This document shows, piece after piece, positions 1 through 14,400 of a stretch of 64,000 bases of DNA. Source of the DNA: Corbicula japonica (taxonomy: Eukaryota; Mollusca; Bivalvia; Venerida; Cyrenidae); the NCBI GenBank assembly GCA_038501625.1, contig JAZAYU010000012.1:868001-932000 (forward strand). Reading direction: 5' to 3'. Numbering within the stretch: the stretch's first letter is position 1; each line of letters begins with the position of its first letter. The position numbers and the translations under genes were made by a program. Below the pieces are notes generated by a model. It was not told the origin of the DNA, made no database searches, and saw nothing but the letters and a program-made list of their open reading frames with translations.

Positions 1-2495
1 TTCTTCTTTTAGTTTTGTTCAACAATAACATTTTCTTCAGTTTTAATTGCTGAAGCTGACTCAGCTATTTTGGTATTTTCTACAAGTCTTGAGAGAACGG
101 CGTACAAAAACTCATTTCCTTTGCTGGTTTTCTGGTTAGTAGCTGTGTATTTTAAAGACAAAGACAGAGCGGTCATCAACGCTATCGTCATCAAAATCCG
201 GTTCCGAAAATAAATCAAGCATTAGAGCAAAATTGTTTTGTTCAAAGACAGAACCTTTTCTGTTGTCCACGTTTCCATCCCTTGCACACATTAAGTCCAC
301 ATTGTGTATACTGTTTCCATATTCACACGATTGTGAAGTGGCTTAACTGCTGTGAAACAGGGGATGAATTGACTTGTAACTTATCAAAAAAAACTGACAT
401 GATGTTCTTTTCTAAAACAGATGATAGCACCTAGCATAAGCATGACCAGATACCCCTCAATTAAGAGAAAAGACAGGTTGTAATTGTATTATTAAACTTA
501 TTCTTTGCTAATGTGACGAAGAATTATTTCAGCTCTTGCTGATTTACGTGGCATTTTAGATATTGATCTCCGAATTGATCGATTTCTCGTTATTTAACTG
601 ATCATTTGCAGAAGAATGACCTTTTGCAAATGTTTCATGTGTGACAAGCAGAAACTTAAACAATGTAGTTTTTTCATTTAGTCATTAAGAACTAGTTATT
701 TCTTTCCTTACTTACATTTCAATATTATTGACACTGTGTTATACAATAACCATTTCCGGTTGTTTTAATCGGCCTTCTTCCAGTAATGTCTTGCGGCAGT
801 AAGCATTTGCCAACTCATCTGTTAGTCAACTACCTGATTTAGGTTGTTCTTGATTTTATAAGTCACTTGATATCAGCTTAAAAAGATGTTCAATAAGGAT
901 CCTGTCATCTAGTTTAATTAGAGTTTTTACCTGGCTCAGTACAGACATCTTCCGACAATTAAGAAAAATTCCAGGTTACACAAAAACTGCCCCAGAGGAG
1001 TCCACACTTACGTCAATGGTCATCACATAGTAAATAAAGATAAAATATTTATACAATTATGCTTTTACTTAAGCGTTTCTTTACATGTCTTTAATGAAAT
1101 AGATGAATTACTTACCTTAAATTATACCATGTTTTCCCAGAACTAATACATTTCTTTCTTCGATTGTTCTAGTAGAATGGAATTTCTAACGGTAAAACAA
1201 CACTGTCCAGATAAAACTTGCATCGTGAGAAAAGAAATTGTAAGAGGCTTATTTGATAGTTTTGTGTATCGCTTTATTTACAGCTTGTTTAGTTAGTTGC
1301 TGAAGTTTAGATTAATTTTTTGTAACCACTTGAAATGAAGCATACAATGCTAAAATATTGCTGAAACCGTAGCCAAATTAAACGTTTAAAAACGATTTGA
1401 AAGTAATAACCAATTCGTAAAAGGAAAAACTATCAAAAGACGGTACGGTATTTAAACATATAAGTTTTTATAAAGAATATATAAATCTACAGCGTATTTT
1501 AACATACAGGTATTTAAAACTCACTGCTTATTTTCTGTATTGTTAGATATCGATAGCGTTCTAAAACGTTTATAAACGTTTCATACATTAAACATGTATT
1601 GCTCGATATTCCGAGACAAAAGAAACTAACTAAAACCGAAACGTATTTTACCGTAAACTATTTTTAACATACAAAACCTCTTACGTAATTTTGCGGTACA
1701 TGTCATTTCGAAGAAAACGACCATAACGTACACAAACGTACAAATCTTTTATACTTACTGCCGTATCATCAGTTTTGCTAAATATCAATAGCGCACAAAA
1801 ACGTTTATAAACGTTTTTATACATAAAACATGTATTGCTCAATGTTCCGAGACAAAAGGAACGAAGTAAGCCCGAAACGTATTTTACCGTATAACATTGT
1901 TTTTACATACAAAACCGATATCGTAATTTTGCGGTACATGTGGTTTGAATGAAAACGACCATAACGTACAAATACGGAAACTAAGTATAAAATACCGCTT
2001 TTTTACGTTATTTTTCTCTTGAGACGGGAATATTACGCTATGGGTTTTAAAACTGTTAAATTTCATACTGTTTAAATACGTTACCGGTCTTCAGACACAA
2101 ATTGGGGTCCGTTTTTAGAACTTCGTTTTTTCACGACGTTTTAGTACGTTATAGGCTTTCGAACACAAAATAGGGTCGGGCTGGGAAAGGATATCCAGGA
2201 AAGGGTTAAATATTAAATGACTAGAAGAGACTCTTTTTTTGTTGCCCTGTTTTAAAGTTGAAAAAAGTTGATAGACATTGATCACTTGGGCTGTTGGTCT
2301 GTTATGAAAACTAAGATTATCTATAACCGTCATTTATTAACATTTCTTCATCAAAATTTCAAATAAATCGGTTATTGAAGTGGCAAATACCAGTATAGCA
2401 AATTGCCTTCTTTAGAATAAACACAGAAAACTGATCTCGATCAAACGCAGCCTCACTATTTGTCTAAAAGTATAAGGTTGACTTTGGTACAATAG
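1..2495. other. AT-rich intron of the SLC2A12-like gene with decayed duplications
   Basis: No coding exon seen. About 1,527-1,985 holds two diverged copies of a ~230-bp segment, recognisable by ACGTTTATAAACGTTT, CATGTATTGCTC and TTTTGCGGTACATGT. A smaller duplicate pair (CAGACACAAATTGGGGTCC / CGAACACAAAATAGGGTCG) lies at 2,090-2,180. Confidence 0.6.
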
Positions 2496-5400
2496 GAGAT
2501 GGATGTTTGCCTTGTCGGCCGTGCCGGCGGTCATTCAGGGTGTCGGAATGTTCTTCTTGCCGATGAGTCCACGCTTTCTCATGTTGAAGAAGCGTGAAGA
2601 GGACGCTGTGAAAGTTCTGAAGAAGTTGCGAGGGACAAACCAGGTGGACAGGGAGGTCAGCGGGATCAGAGTGTCCATAGCCTCAGAGAAGGTAACACCC
2701 TCACAGGGGCTGGTCTCCATGTTGTCTTGACTGGGTTGGTTGTGCTTTCAAATACCATAAGGGTGCTTCCTGTGATCTGTTCACATGCACATGTGCACAC
2801 AGACACACACCAGCACATGCAGATGTACACAAATGTATATGTACTGATGTTAAGCTGACACATTTGCATGCATGAACATATGCACATGCAGTGAATGTAT
2901 CATAGTATATTGTTTGCCAAGTTAAGATTGTACCATGATATTTTGTTGGTTCTGATAAAAAACACTCTGGATAATCATTTTGAAAAAAACAACAGAGATT
3001 CAAAATGAGGTACAGTACCTCAAGAAAAGAAAGGCTAACCTCATTAAGAATTAATGATGGATAGCAGCCATTGATTTAACCCTTTCCTGGATATATACGC
3101 ATTTTTACGCATGTGTGACCAGTGTAGATCCAGATCAGCCGGCACATCCGTGCCGTCTGATCAGGATATGCACTGGTCGCATTTTGGTCAGTAATAATCT
3201 AATTAATCAAAAGCGAACAGTTTAGATCCTGATCAGACGGCAAGGATGTGCCAGCTGATCTGGATCTAAACTGTTCGCCCTAGCAATAAAGGTGTTTCTG
3301 TACAGGAAAGGGTTAAATGTTAAACTTAAGCCTTTCCTCCTTATAAATGCTTTAATGGCTTGAGCAAACTGTGTACATCCAGATCAACCGGCACATTATT
3401 GCTTATCAGGATCTGCACTGTTCGCTTTTTGATTTACATGTATTAGGTTATTTCTGACCAAAAAGCAACCAGTGCAGATCCTGACCAGATGGCATGGATG
3501 TGCGGGCTGATCTGGATCTACACTGTTCGCACATGCATAAAAATGCTAAATGTTCCTCTTGTAACTGAGTGCCCACTGTTGTTATATTGAACCAACTATT
3601 AGCTTGCAGGATTTATTTTCCTTTTACTTTTTACTCCTAAGTTATGACTTTATTGGCACAGCCGAACAGTGAAGATCCAGATCAGCCATTAAAGCCATGC
3701 TGCCAGATTAGGATCTAAATTGTTCAGTTTTAGATTCATTATATTACTTAACTTACCAGGTTTTTTTCACCAACTAGCAAACAGAACAGATCCTGATCAG
3801 ATGGCGGGAATGTGCTGATTTGGATCTACACTGGTTGCACACTGGATAAAACCTGTATACTGTTGTATCATTTAATTTGCGGGGATCAAATCTCGGACTA
3901 TTGACATAAGTGACACTTTCACGAGGGCTTAAATTCGCACATTGATATTATTCCTATAAGACTAGATATTCAATGGTTTGATTTCACTAGGGTTTGATTT
4001 CGTGCATTAACCCTAGCAGGAAATACGCGAAAATTAAACCACCACGAAATATAATGATACCACAGCATATAGAGTAAAGCCAGTTTAGTAAAGAGTTGAA
4101 ACAAAGTGTGTTAAAATTATTCAGTCCAATTACTGTCATTGTTCAAATATAAGCTGCACTTATGTATAAGCCGCACCACCCCCAAACCTGATGGAACAGA
4201 TCAAAATGGCTTATAATGTATTTATAAGCAGCCAAACCTGTGTATTAGCCGCACCCCAACTTTTTACTGCCGAATTCTGGGGAAAAAGTGCGGCTTATAT
4301 TCAGACAATGACGGTATATGCAGACGTAACTGGATTTCAGAACCAGAGTTGTATGAACCTGTGTGGATCTGAGGATGGCATGAGAGGCCGCATGTTCATT
4401 GGCATAGGACTGGTCTTCTTCCAGCAGGTATGTTACCAAGCATTAAACATGTTTATGGCCAGTTTGTAACAAATACGTGAACCCTTCTGTTAAGACCACC
4501 ACGGATAAAAAGAAAGTTGGTTAACCCTTACCTCCATAGATACAGCTTTATTGCATGGGCCAACAGTTTAGATCCAGATCAGCCGGCACATCCGTGCCAT
4601 CTGATCAGGATCTAAACTGTTCGCTTTTTTATTTGTTAGGTTATTTCTGACCAAAATGCGACCAGTGCATATCCTGATAAGACGGTACAGCTGATCTGGA
4701 TCTAAGCTGCTTGCCCATGCAAAAAAGGTGTATCTATGGAGGAAAGGGTTAAAGTTGGTCAATTTGTACTTTTCATGAATGTAAGATAAATGATAAAAGT
4801 AACACAGTATCACAACCTGCTCATCTTACAAGGTTTAATACATCCAATTAAAGCCACAATAAACTTGCCAAAACGTTTTTTTTTTCATTGTGAAAATTAA
4901 TTAACCACGTTGACCCTTTTCAAAAGAAAGTATAAATGACCAACTATTTATGTCCTCAAATAATCCCCAATCATTGAGACCCGGTCCGAATAGTATTTTT
5001 GTAGCCCACAAAATTACTAACCAATGTTTACAATCACTCGGCGAAAAGTTATCGGTTTTGTCCGTAAGTGGACCGTAAGAACGCAGTGAGGTCATTCTGT
5101 ATAATTAGCGACCTTCGCCTGACGAGAGTTGCCGAGAATCAGCTCGGAAAGATTCGCTGTTTGTTTTGTAAACAAAATAAATGATCCGAAAAACGCCCAA
5201 AACATGCTGTAAATCAATAAGATAATACCCTTTTCTTATTGTAAGGTTTATTTTTTGTGTTATTATTCATACAGGTGAAATCTAAAATGTTTTGGTTAAT
5301 ACAAAATATGCTGTTTGGCAAGTTTATTGTGGCTTTAAAAAATCTCTCAACAGATTCGTATTAACAAGGAACTTTGGATTATTTCATTAAGTTGTTACTT

Positions 5401-8400
5401 ATTCCAAATTTAATGCCATTTCCACCTCTAAATGTGAAAATTATGGTGTTGGGGAGTGTTAATATTCAGCATGCAGCATAGTATAGTGTTTGTTTTTCTG
5501 TCAGTTCACAGGTCAGCCAAACGTGCTGTATTATGCGCCTACAGTGTTTGAAGAGATCGGCTTCCACTCGAACTCGGCAGCTACCCTCGCTACTGTAGGA
5601 CTTGGTGTTGTCAAGGTAACAGTTGTTTATCAAAGTGTACTGTTCGGAGAACAGAAAACTAGGAAAATGTATAAGACCACTTTGAGTTTTGTCTCACCCT
5701 TTCATAGAAAAGGGGATACATAGGGACTACTTTGTCCACCGGTCTGACTTGGTCTCAACGTTAGCTTTCACCATTTCTTAATATTTCTTCATCAAACTTT
5801 TAAATTGGATTTTAATGACATTGTGAAAAAGTTAAAATATTCAGGTCAAGGTCACATTTTTGACATGAGTAATGCCCCTTTTTGTACTAAGATTTTGTAG
5901 TTGATACTGAATGTTGGCTATAACTTTGCATCTGTTCTGTATTTTAGGTAGTGATGACAGTGATAGCATTAATTTGTGTGGACAAGTTTGGTCGTCGCCG
6001 ACTTCTGTATACTGGTGCAATCATTATGGGACTGAGTATATTCACATTAGGTGTAGTGTGCCATTTCGAGCAAGCTGCGATCCCAGACAAAGTGTGTGTC
6101 GACCACAGTGACTGTCATAGCTCCACAGCTCATAACCATTCCTTCATTGTATCCACCACAGACAAACCATTAGAAAATACTCAAGGATTTATACTCAAAC
6201 TTACCAGCAATAGTGATAAGTCAATTGTTTATACTACTCAAAAGTCCATATCCAAACGCAGTGACAATATAACCATGACTGACAACAAAACCGTCCCAGT
6301 TTATAATGTGTACAATAGCACCAACATATCAGACACAACAATATTTAATCATTCGGACACAGTATCAAGTTCTGGGAATGATACAAAGAAACCTAGTTTG
6401 AATACCGCAGGCAATAATAGTACTGTGGAGGACAGGGCGTCCACGAGTTCACTGGTACAGAAGATATTTGGCTTTGTTGCCCTAATGTGTTATGTTGCTG
6501 CTTATGGATTCAGTTTTGGACCAGGTAAGCCATAAGTTTCAGTAGATGAAAAAGACACATTGAAAGCCAACAAATATGACAAAATATTGCAGACTCGTTT
6601 TGATTGTGCCTGTTCACAGGCAGTAATGGGAATGCATATAACCATGATACTATATTGTACTTGTTAGTTTTTTTTTTAATGATTTAGTTCAATAAATTAA
6701 AAAAGGTTAACTAGGACTATCGAAAAAACCTCTCGTTAAAATGCAGGCTGAATCTGTACTGCAAAGCCATTACTTATTTCTTGCCAGCATTCAAACTCTT
6801 TTCGTCATGGGATATGGCTGTTTTCCCATCTGGCGGCACATCCATTTTATCTGCTTCTTAAGACCTACACTGTTTGCTTTCTGATTCAATAGGTTATTTC
6901 TAATGAAAAAGTGACCATTGCTGATCCAAATCAGATGGCACTGAAAAATCCAAATCAGATGGCACTGAAAAATCCAAATCAGATGGCACTGATTTGCTGG
7001 CTGATCTGGATCTAAGCTGATCATACACATGCACATATATGAAGTAAAGGAGGGGAGTCATGTGGGTATATCAGCATTACCAATGTAACATCAATATACC
7101 TCAGCTGCCGAGGTAATTTTCCAAGTATCGATACAGGACTTACAAACAAAATATTAAAATAAAAATATTTGTATGTTTGTTAAATTTTAATGTTTTATTT
7201 TCAGTGACTTGGCTAGTGTTGAGTGAGATATTTCCAGCGGCTGTTAAAGGCAGGGCTATTGCTATGGCAACTGTGTTCAACTGGGGGACAAATCTTATTG
7301 TTACTTTTACATTCCTTGATATTATGAGTAAGTTACTACCATGTCTTTCTTGCCTATCAGTTCAGAAAACTGTACACCCCGAGTTATGTTCAGAGGCAAA
7401 TCCATGGGGGCGGGTTTAGTAGCGTTGCTCAAACCCCTTGTTGGGCAGTAATAGTTAATCTCCATGGCTATTTTGGCCAGAAAATTGGAAATCATCATGT
7501 AACGACTCTTAGACATCCCCAAGGGAACCCAATTATTTGAAAAAATGTATACAACCCTGGAAAACTGTATCTTGAACGAGTCCAACATTTAGTGATTTCG
7601 TCAAGAGGCGAAGTTTATCATATACATCGGGATAAGGGTTATATCACCATCAGATTTAGCATGTCTGTTTTCTGTCAAATTGCTCTGCTTACCGTCATTG
7701 TTTGAATATAAGCCGCACTTTTTCCCCAGAATTCGGAAGTACCAAGTTGGGGGTGTGGCTAATACACAGGTTTGGCTGCTTATACATTGTGTTAAGCCAT
7801 TTTCATCTGTTCTATCACGTTTGGGGCGGTGCGGCTTATACATGAGTGCGGCTTATATACGAACAATGACGGTAATAATCAGTGTTTGCAGTTCTTAACC
7901 CATTTACTCTATAGGTAAACCTTAGGCGAACAATTGAGTTCCAAATTAACATGATCTCCCAGGATCTACCCTGTCACTTTCGATTTATAAGGTTATTTCT
8001 GACCAAGAAGCAAACAATGTAGATCCTGATCTGATGTCATGGATGTGCTGGCTGATCTGGATCTACAGTGTTTAAACAAGTGATAGAACGCAATATGTAG
8101 TGAAGGGTTAATTATAATAATAACAGCACGGATGGTGCATGGTGGTCCATGACAGAACTGTTTATACTTTAACCCTTTCCTCCATGTATATGCATTTTTT
8201 ACACATGTGCGACCAGTGTAGTTCCAGATCAGCAATCAGGATCTTCACTGGTTGCTTTTTGTCAGAAATAACCTAATAAATCAAATAGTGAAATGCGCAG
8301 ATCCTGATCAGATGGCACAAATGGGCTGGCTGATTTGGATCTACTGTTTTCCCTGGCAATCAAGGGAGGAAAGGTGTGACATTGACAGCTTGTATATATA

Positions 8401-11400
8401 AACTTTCAGATGCCATAGGTGTGACCTGGACATTCACAGTATTCAGCATCATCTGTGCATTTTCTGTGATATTTATATACTCGTTTGTTCCGGAGACCAA
8501 AAATCGAACATTGGAACAGGTGTCAGCGGAAATGAGATCTAAGTAAGTATGACAGAACACAATCGGTATTGTCTTTAAATGTAGTGAACAAATGTATGCT
8601 TTTAATTTTAATTATTTAATGTCCTTTGAATACTCTAATTGATTTTTAGAATATAAAAATGTAACCCTTAACTTTATATATACTGAGCCAAAATGAAAAC
8701 TTGACAAAAATAACATGGACAACTCCTATTACATTAATTATGCCAGTGAATGCAAATATCTGGAGGAGTTTGATCACCAATACCTTTATCTTGGTGGTTA
8801 CCAGTTCAGTATCTATAGGTTTAAAAAGAAACAAGAAAAAAGAATACGTGGTTGTGGAAAAATTAAGCGTTGAATTTTGTTCATGTTTTAATTTAAAGGG
8901 AGGTAATTTGCCAAAACGGATACTTAATGAACTGTAGCTTATTTCTTTGCATCAGTAAGCTTTAAATATAGTGTTTTTCCTTCTTTACATGCCATAAACA
9001 GGTAAATTTGATAGTCAAAAAATCTGTTTGAGACTTTTATGTTAAAAATCATTGATCTCACCATTATTTCTGAAAGAGAAGATAACCTTGATCCCTGTGA
9101 AAACATTACATTACCTTCCCGCTTTATCGAATGACCAGATATATGCAAATACCAAACTTTAAATGAAAGATAAAATATAGCGTCACTGAACACAAGTTTT
9201 GAATTTAAAGACTGGTAGGTTTTCATTTTTGTTCAGTATAGATGGGTTTTAATGCATGTGTGAAAAGTGTAGATCCACGTTATCCAGTCTGTGTGTGCTG
9301 TCTAATCAAGGGTCTGAAATGTTTGCTTCTTGGTCAGAAATAACTTAATAAATCAAAATGTTAACAGTTTAGATCCAGATCAGATGGCATGGATGTGATC
9401 TTGAATACCGTTTGCCTCTTGGTCAGAAATAATATAATAAATAAAAAATGAACAGTGTAGATCAGATGGCATGGGTGTGATCTATACTGTTCGCTTATTG
9501 GTTAGAAATAATCTAAATACATGTAATCAAAGATCTGATGGTGAAGATACTCCTGTTTAGATGGCACGGATGTAACAACTGATCTGGATCCACACTGTTC
9601 ATTCATACATTACAGCCATCCCATAGAATGAAGGGTTAAATTTTCATTGGTGTTTTATCAACACGTAGGCTTCCATTTTTCTTTAAAAATTGGATCTGAT
9701 ACAAGCTGGATTGAATTGGAATGGTCGGTTTTTAACCCTTTCCTCCATAGACACAACTTTAATGCGTAGGCGAACAGTGTAGATCCAGATCAGCCGGCAC
9801 ATCCCAGCTGTCTGATCAGTATCTGCACTGTTCGCTTTTTGATTCATTAGGTTATCTGACCAAACTGTGACCAGTGCAGATCCTGATCAGACGGCATTCT
9901 ACACTGGTCAAAATGCATATTTATGGAGAAAAGGGTTAAAAGTATGGTGCTGTATTAACATATAAAAGAGTGTATCGTAATAACAATACAACATACAGTA
10001 CAAGTTTTTTGTTGAAAAATATTTGTAATATTTCTTAGTTGTGTTTCTTTTTACTTTGTGTATATTTTTTTCTTTTTGCATATCCAAATAAAAATTGGAA
10101 AGTTAGGCTTCACTCAAGTGGATTCAAATAGTCGAGTGCATACAGACAATGTCAGTTTGGAGGGTCATAACAAAATGTTTTTCTTTTTTTTCGATTCTTT
10201 ACATCAGTTATACCAAAAATTACAATTGTTCTCCCTCATCAAATACATCTTTTCCAATGACAAGCCCCAAATATGACTAAAAAGCATGAAATTCAGAGTT
10301 GGCAGGAAAGTAGGAGTCTAAACTTATCACCGTATTGTCGAGAAAATAAGATAATTCTTTTATTACAAAATAAACAATATGTTAAATAAAAAAAGTGACC
10401 CATCATTTTCATCAATGTATAATAGGGATAATAGTTTTGATATCTTTCTAAAATTTTTAAGACAGCTAAACTTGTAAGTTTGTGTGGAAGCGTGACACAT
10501 TTGAAAATAGCCTGTAGTTTCACAGATCTGGCAAACTTCTATACATGCAGGTGTTTTGTGAATCTTTAAAAAATAAAACATGATGGAAATTACAAAGTAC
10601 ATAATCAAGATGTGAAAGTGAAAAGGTTTGAAGTTGTATATAATAAAGAAACATATCAAACTAGTTGTTTTCATCCCACGAAATATTTCAGTAAAAATTC
10701 TATGATACTCAAAAGTGAACATGCTGTTATGTACACTCTTATCATTATCTTTCACATAGCATTAATTTTTCGTACTGCCAACAGCATTACACAGTTAGCT
10801 TTGATTATAAATAGCGTTTTCTTTTGCCAACATCATTAAAGAGTGAGCTTTTATTCAAAATAGTGTTTTCTATTGTCAACAGCATTTCACAGTATTAAAA
10901 CATTAATTAAAAAAAAGGGTTTTCTTTTGCCAACAGAATGAAAGAGTGAGCTTTAATTAAAAATAGTTTTTTATTGCCAACAGCACTACACAGTGAGCTT
11001 TGATTAGAAATAGTGTTTTCTGTTTCCAATAGCATTACACAGTGAGCTTTGATAAGAAATACATGGATTCTATTGCCAACAGCATTACACAGTGAGCTTT
11101 GATTAGAAATAGTGTTTTCTATTGCCAATAGCATTTCACAGTGAGCTTTGATTAGAAATACATGGTTTCTATTGCCAACAGCATTACACAGTGAGCTTTG
11201 ACTAGAAATACATTGTTTCTATGGCCAACAGCATTACACAGTGAGCTTTGATTAGAAACACAGTGTTTACTGATTATTTTTGTGAACATCTTTTTATGTT
11301 TGAAATACGGATTATTTTGTTAACATCCCTTGCTAACACTTGTGTTATGGTTCCATTTAAAGAGTCAACTAATGTTTTTAAGTTTGTCAAATGTTTTTGA

Positions 11401-14400
11401 CCTCATTTTTGATTTTCAGTGTTGAAACCATGTTTAATGGCTGTAAATGGAAATGTACTAACACCCAAACATCTGGTACCCGCTAACGGTAACACTGCTT
11501 CAAACAAAGGGGCTTGTTTTCCAGCTAGAACAGATTGCTTTACCCAGATTTTTGTATATATATATATATGGATTTTAATACATGTGCTAACAGTGTTGAT
11601 CTAGATCAAGCTGATTTGGCATGCATGCTGGCTGATCAGGATCTACCTTGTTCACTATTAAGTTACGTCTGACCAAGAAATTACCAGTGCTGATCTGGAT
11701 CTATACCGGTCACATGTGTGATAAAAACCATATATATATATAAAGGGATAAAGAATTGTATCATTCTATTCTAATGGTAATGATCTCCACAACCCCTGGA
11801 TGGATGCGTGGCTTGCTTGTTCCATTTCAGTTTGGTACAGGTTGCTTTGTTTTCCTTCTTCATTTACTCAGCAGGCTTTTCAACCGTATTAAAAAATTAA
11901 AAATGAATCTCTCCGGCTTTATAAGCAGGGTTTCTTTTAACTAAGGTTCATAGTATCTACTTAGAGAATAAATTATATTTAAAAAAAGTTTCTGCATCTT
12001 GGAAGAGATTGCTTTTTGTTTCTAGATATTCAGTGCTGATACTTCATGTGATGTCCTCTATGTCTGGACCAGGCCCTTTGATTATAAAACTATTTCATGC
12101 TCAACTCCCAAACTCAATGTCAAGAACATTTACAGACTAAATAAATCATAAATAACTGTTTTTTCAACAGTTGCTATTGAGAACAAATTTGTCATACTTT
12201 CCGTTTAAAATGTTTATATATATATATGTATATATATATTTATATATATATGGGTGAGATAAGTAACCAATGAACAAACCTTCAGAAATAAAGGAACAGA
12301 CCTAAGCACTAGACACGGTGACATTGCCTAGCCAAGAGTGCTGTACATGGTAATAGTCGTGCCATCCAAGTTCTCAATAGATAAATTTTCCGGCAACGCC
12401 TATAAACCATAACTATCCACAAATGACCCTCTGACTGCCTAGACATTTACATACACTTATATTTTACACATACAAACATGCGAGACAATTACATATACAC
12501 ATCTATTAGCATCATGCTTCCTCCGTTTTTATTTTTGGAGTTTTTATGCACACTAGTGCTATAAACAGAGACACACAAAATGAAAGTCAGCTGGATCTTT
12601 CGATACACTATATATATATATACGATTACAAGCAGTAATGAAGCCACCAAACTCTCATGCTTAAACAGAGTTGAGCGTGAAAAATGTTCTATAATCTTGG
12701 GGAATGATGTGCATGTATTGCAATTAACTAAATGTAATAAAATTATTTTAAGAAATAATTGTTAAGTTAAAACATCATGATATACCGGTAAATTATAAAT
12801 ACCGGTAAATTATAATTGATTTGATATGATGGATTAAACATTTTAGGCTTTAAAAATAATTGAATTATCAGTGTGCATTGGTAACATAAATTAGAGTTCA
12901 ATTTAAAAGAAGATCAAACTTTTCCAATCTGAACCTGAGCTTGCGATTTAATCATTTATCTTGTGTATAATAAACATGTTTTTTTGCCTCAAAGCCAGTG
13001 AAGAGTCAACAAATTTTTATGTATGAATAGGTGAAATTATGCTTTGGACTTAACTTCAGTCACTGCTATGTTTAACACTTTATTCCATATAAATGGGTTT
13101 TATTCCATGTGCAAACAGTGTAAACCCAGATGGCCTCGGGCAACAGTTCAAAACACTATCCCCTCCACCTCGGGCCAACATTTTGACTGTTCCCAAATCA
13201 CATATGAAATAACTGTATACTGTCTGATCTGGATCTACAATAGTCAGCTCTACACTGTTCACTTTTGGATTTATTGGATTATTTGTGACCAAAAGTGAAC
13301 AGTGTAGATTCTGATCAGATGAAACAGATGTGCAAGATGATCTGAATCTCGACTGTTCCCACACAGCTAAACACCCATATCCCATAGAGTAAAGGATTAA
13401 ATAAGCAAGATTTAAAAAGGAGGTCAAGTCACTAAAAAACCTAGTTTCCTTCACAAAAGCTGCATTTTTGTTAGCTCACCTGTCATAGTGACAGGATGAT
13501 CTTTTGTGATCGCCCTTTGTCCGGCGTCCGGCCGTTCACAATTGTTGTCCACACTCTAGCGGTCTTAATTTTGGTGGGATCTTCTTAAACTTGGTCAGAA
13601 TGTTCATCTCAATGATATCTATGGATGTCAAGTTTGAAATGGGTCATGTGACCTTAAAATCTAGGTCACTAGTTCAAATTATAGAAAAAGCTTGTCCACA
13701 CTGTAGCAGTCTTAATTTTGGTGGGATCTTCTTTAAACTTTGTCAGAATGTTTATCTCAATGATATCTAGGTCAAGTTCGAAACTGGGTCATGTGACCTT
13801 GAAATCTAGGTCACTAGTTCAAATTCTAGAAAAAGCTTGTCTGCACTCTAGCGGTCTTAGTTTTGGTCCGATCTTCTTCGAACTTGGTCAGATTGTTTAT
13901 CTCAATGACATCTAGTTCAAGTTTGAAACTGGGTCATTCGACCTTGATAACTAGGTCACTAGGTTAGATTATAGAAAAAGATTGTCCGCAATCTAACAGT
14001 CTTAATTTTGTCCGCACTTTAGCAGTCTTAATTTTGGTAGGATCTACTTCAAACTTGGTCAGAATGTTTAGGTCAAGTTCGAAACTGGGTCATGTGACCT
14101 TGAAATCTCAGTCACTAGGTCTGTTATGATTTACAGGCCTCCTAGCAAAAACTTTAAAAGCTTTAAAAACCTTTAATTTCATTGCAAAACTTTAAAACCT
14201 TTAAGTCATCTGGAAAAACCTTTAAAATGGCCAAATAGCCTTTAATTTTCACTCAAAACCTATATTTTTGTTCAGACTGCTTGCCGTGCCAAGTAATAGT
14301 TGCACTACTGTATTTCTTCCCCCTTTTAAATGTTTTACTGAGATACTGCTTGTGTATCAGTCATAATGTTAAATTCAGACAGTATGAAACTTATATCAAT

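Noticed and set aside
1..350. Minus-strand frame without stops, including NNFALMLDLFSEPDFDDDS-like acidic sequence
   Set aside because: There is no convincing acceptor, start or homolog. It may be a fragment of an element or of an exon cut by the window, but it cannot be supported.
4901..5095. Minus-strand 64-codon frame
   Set aside because: It lies wholly inside the TTAA-flanked transposon at 4,848-5,338 and resembles no transposase.
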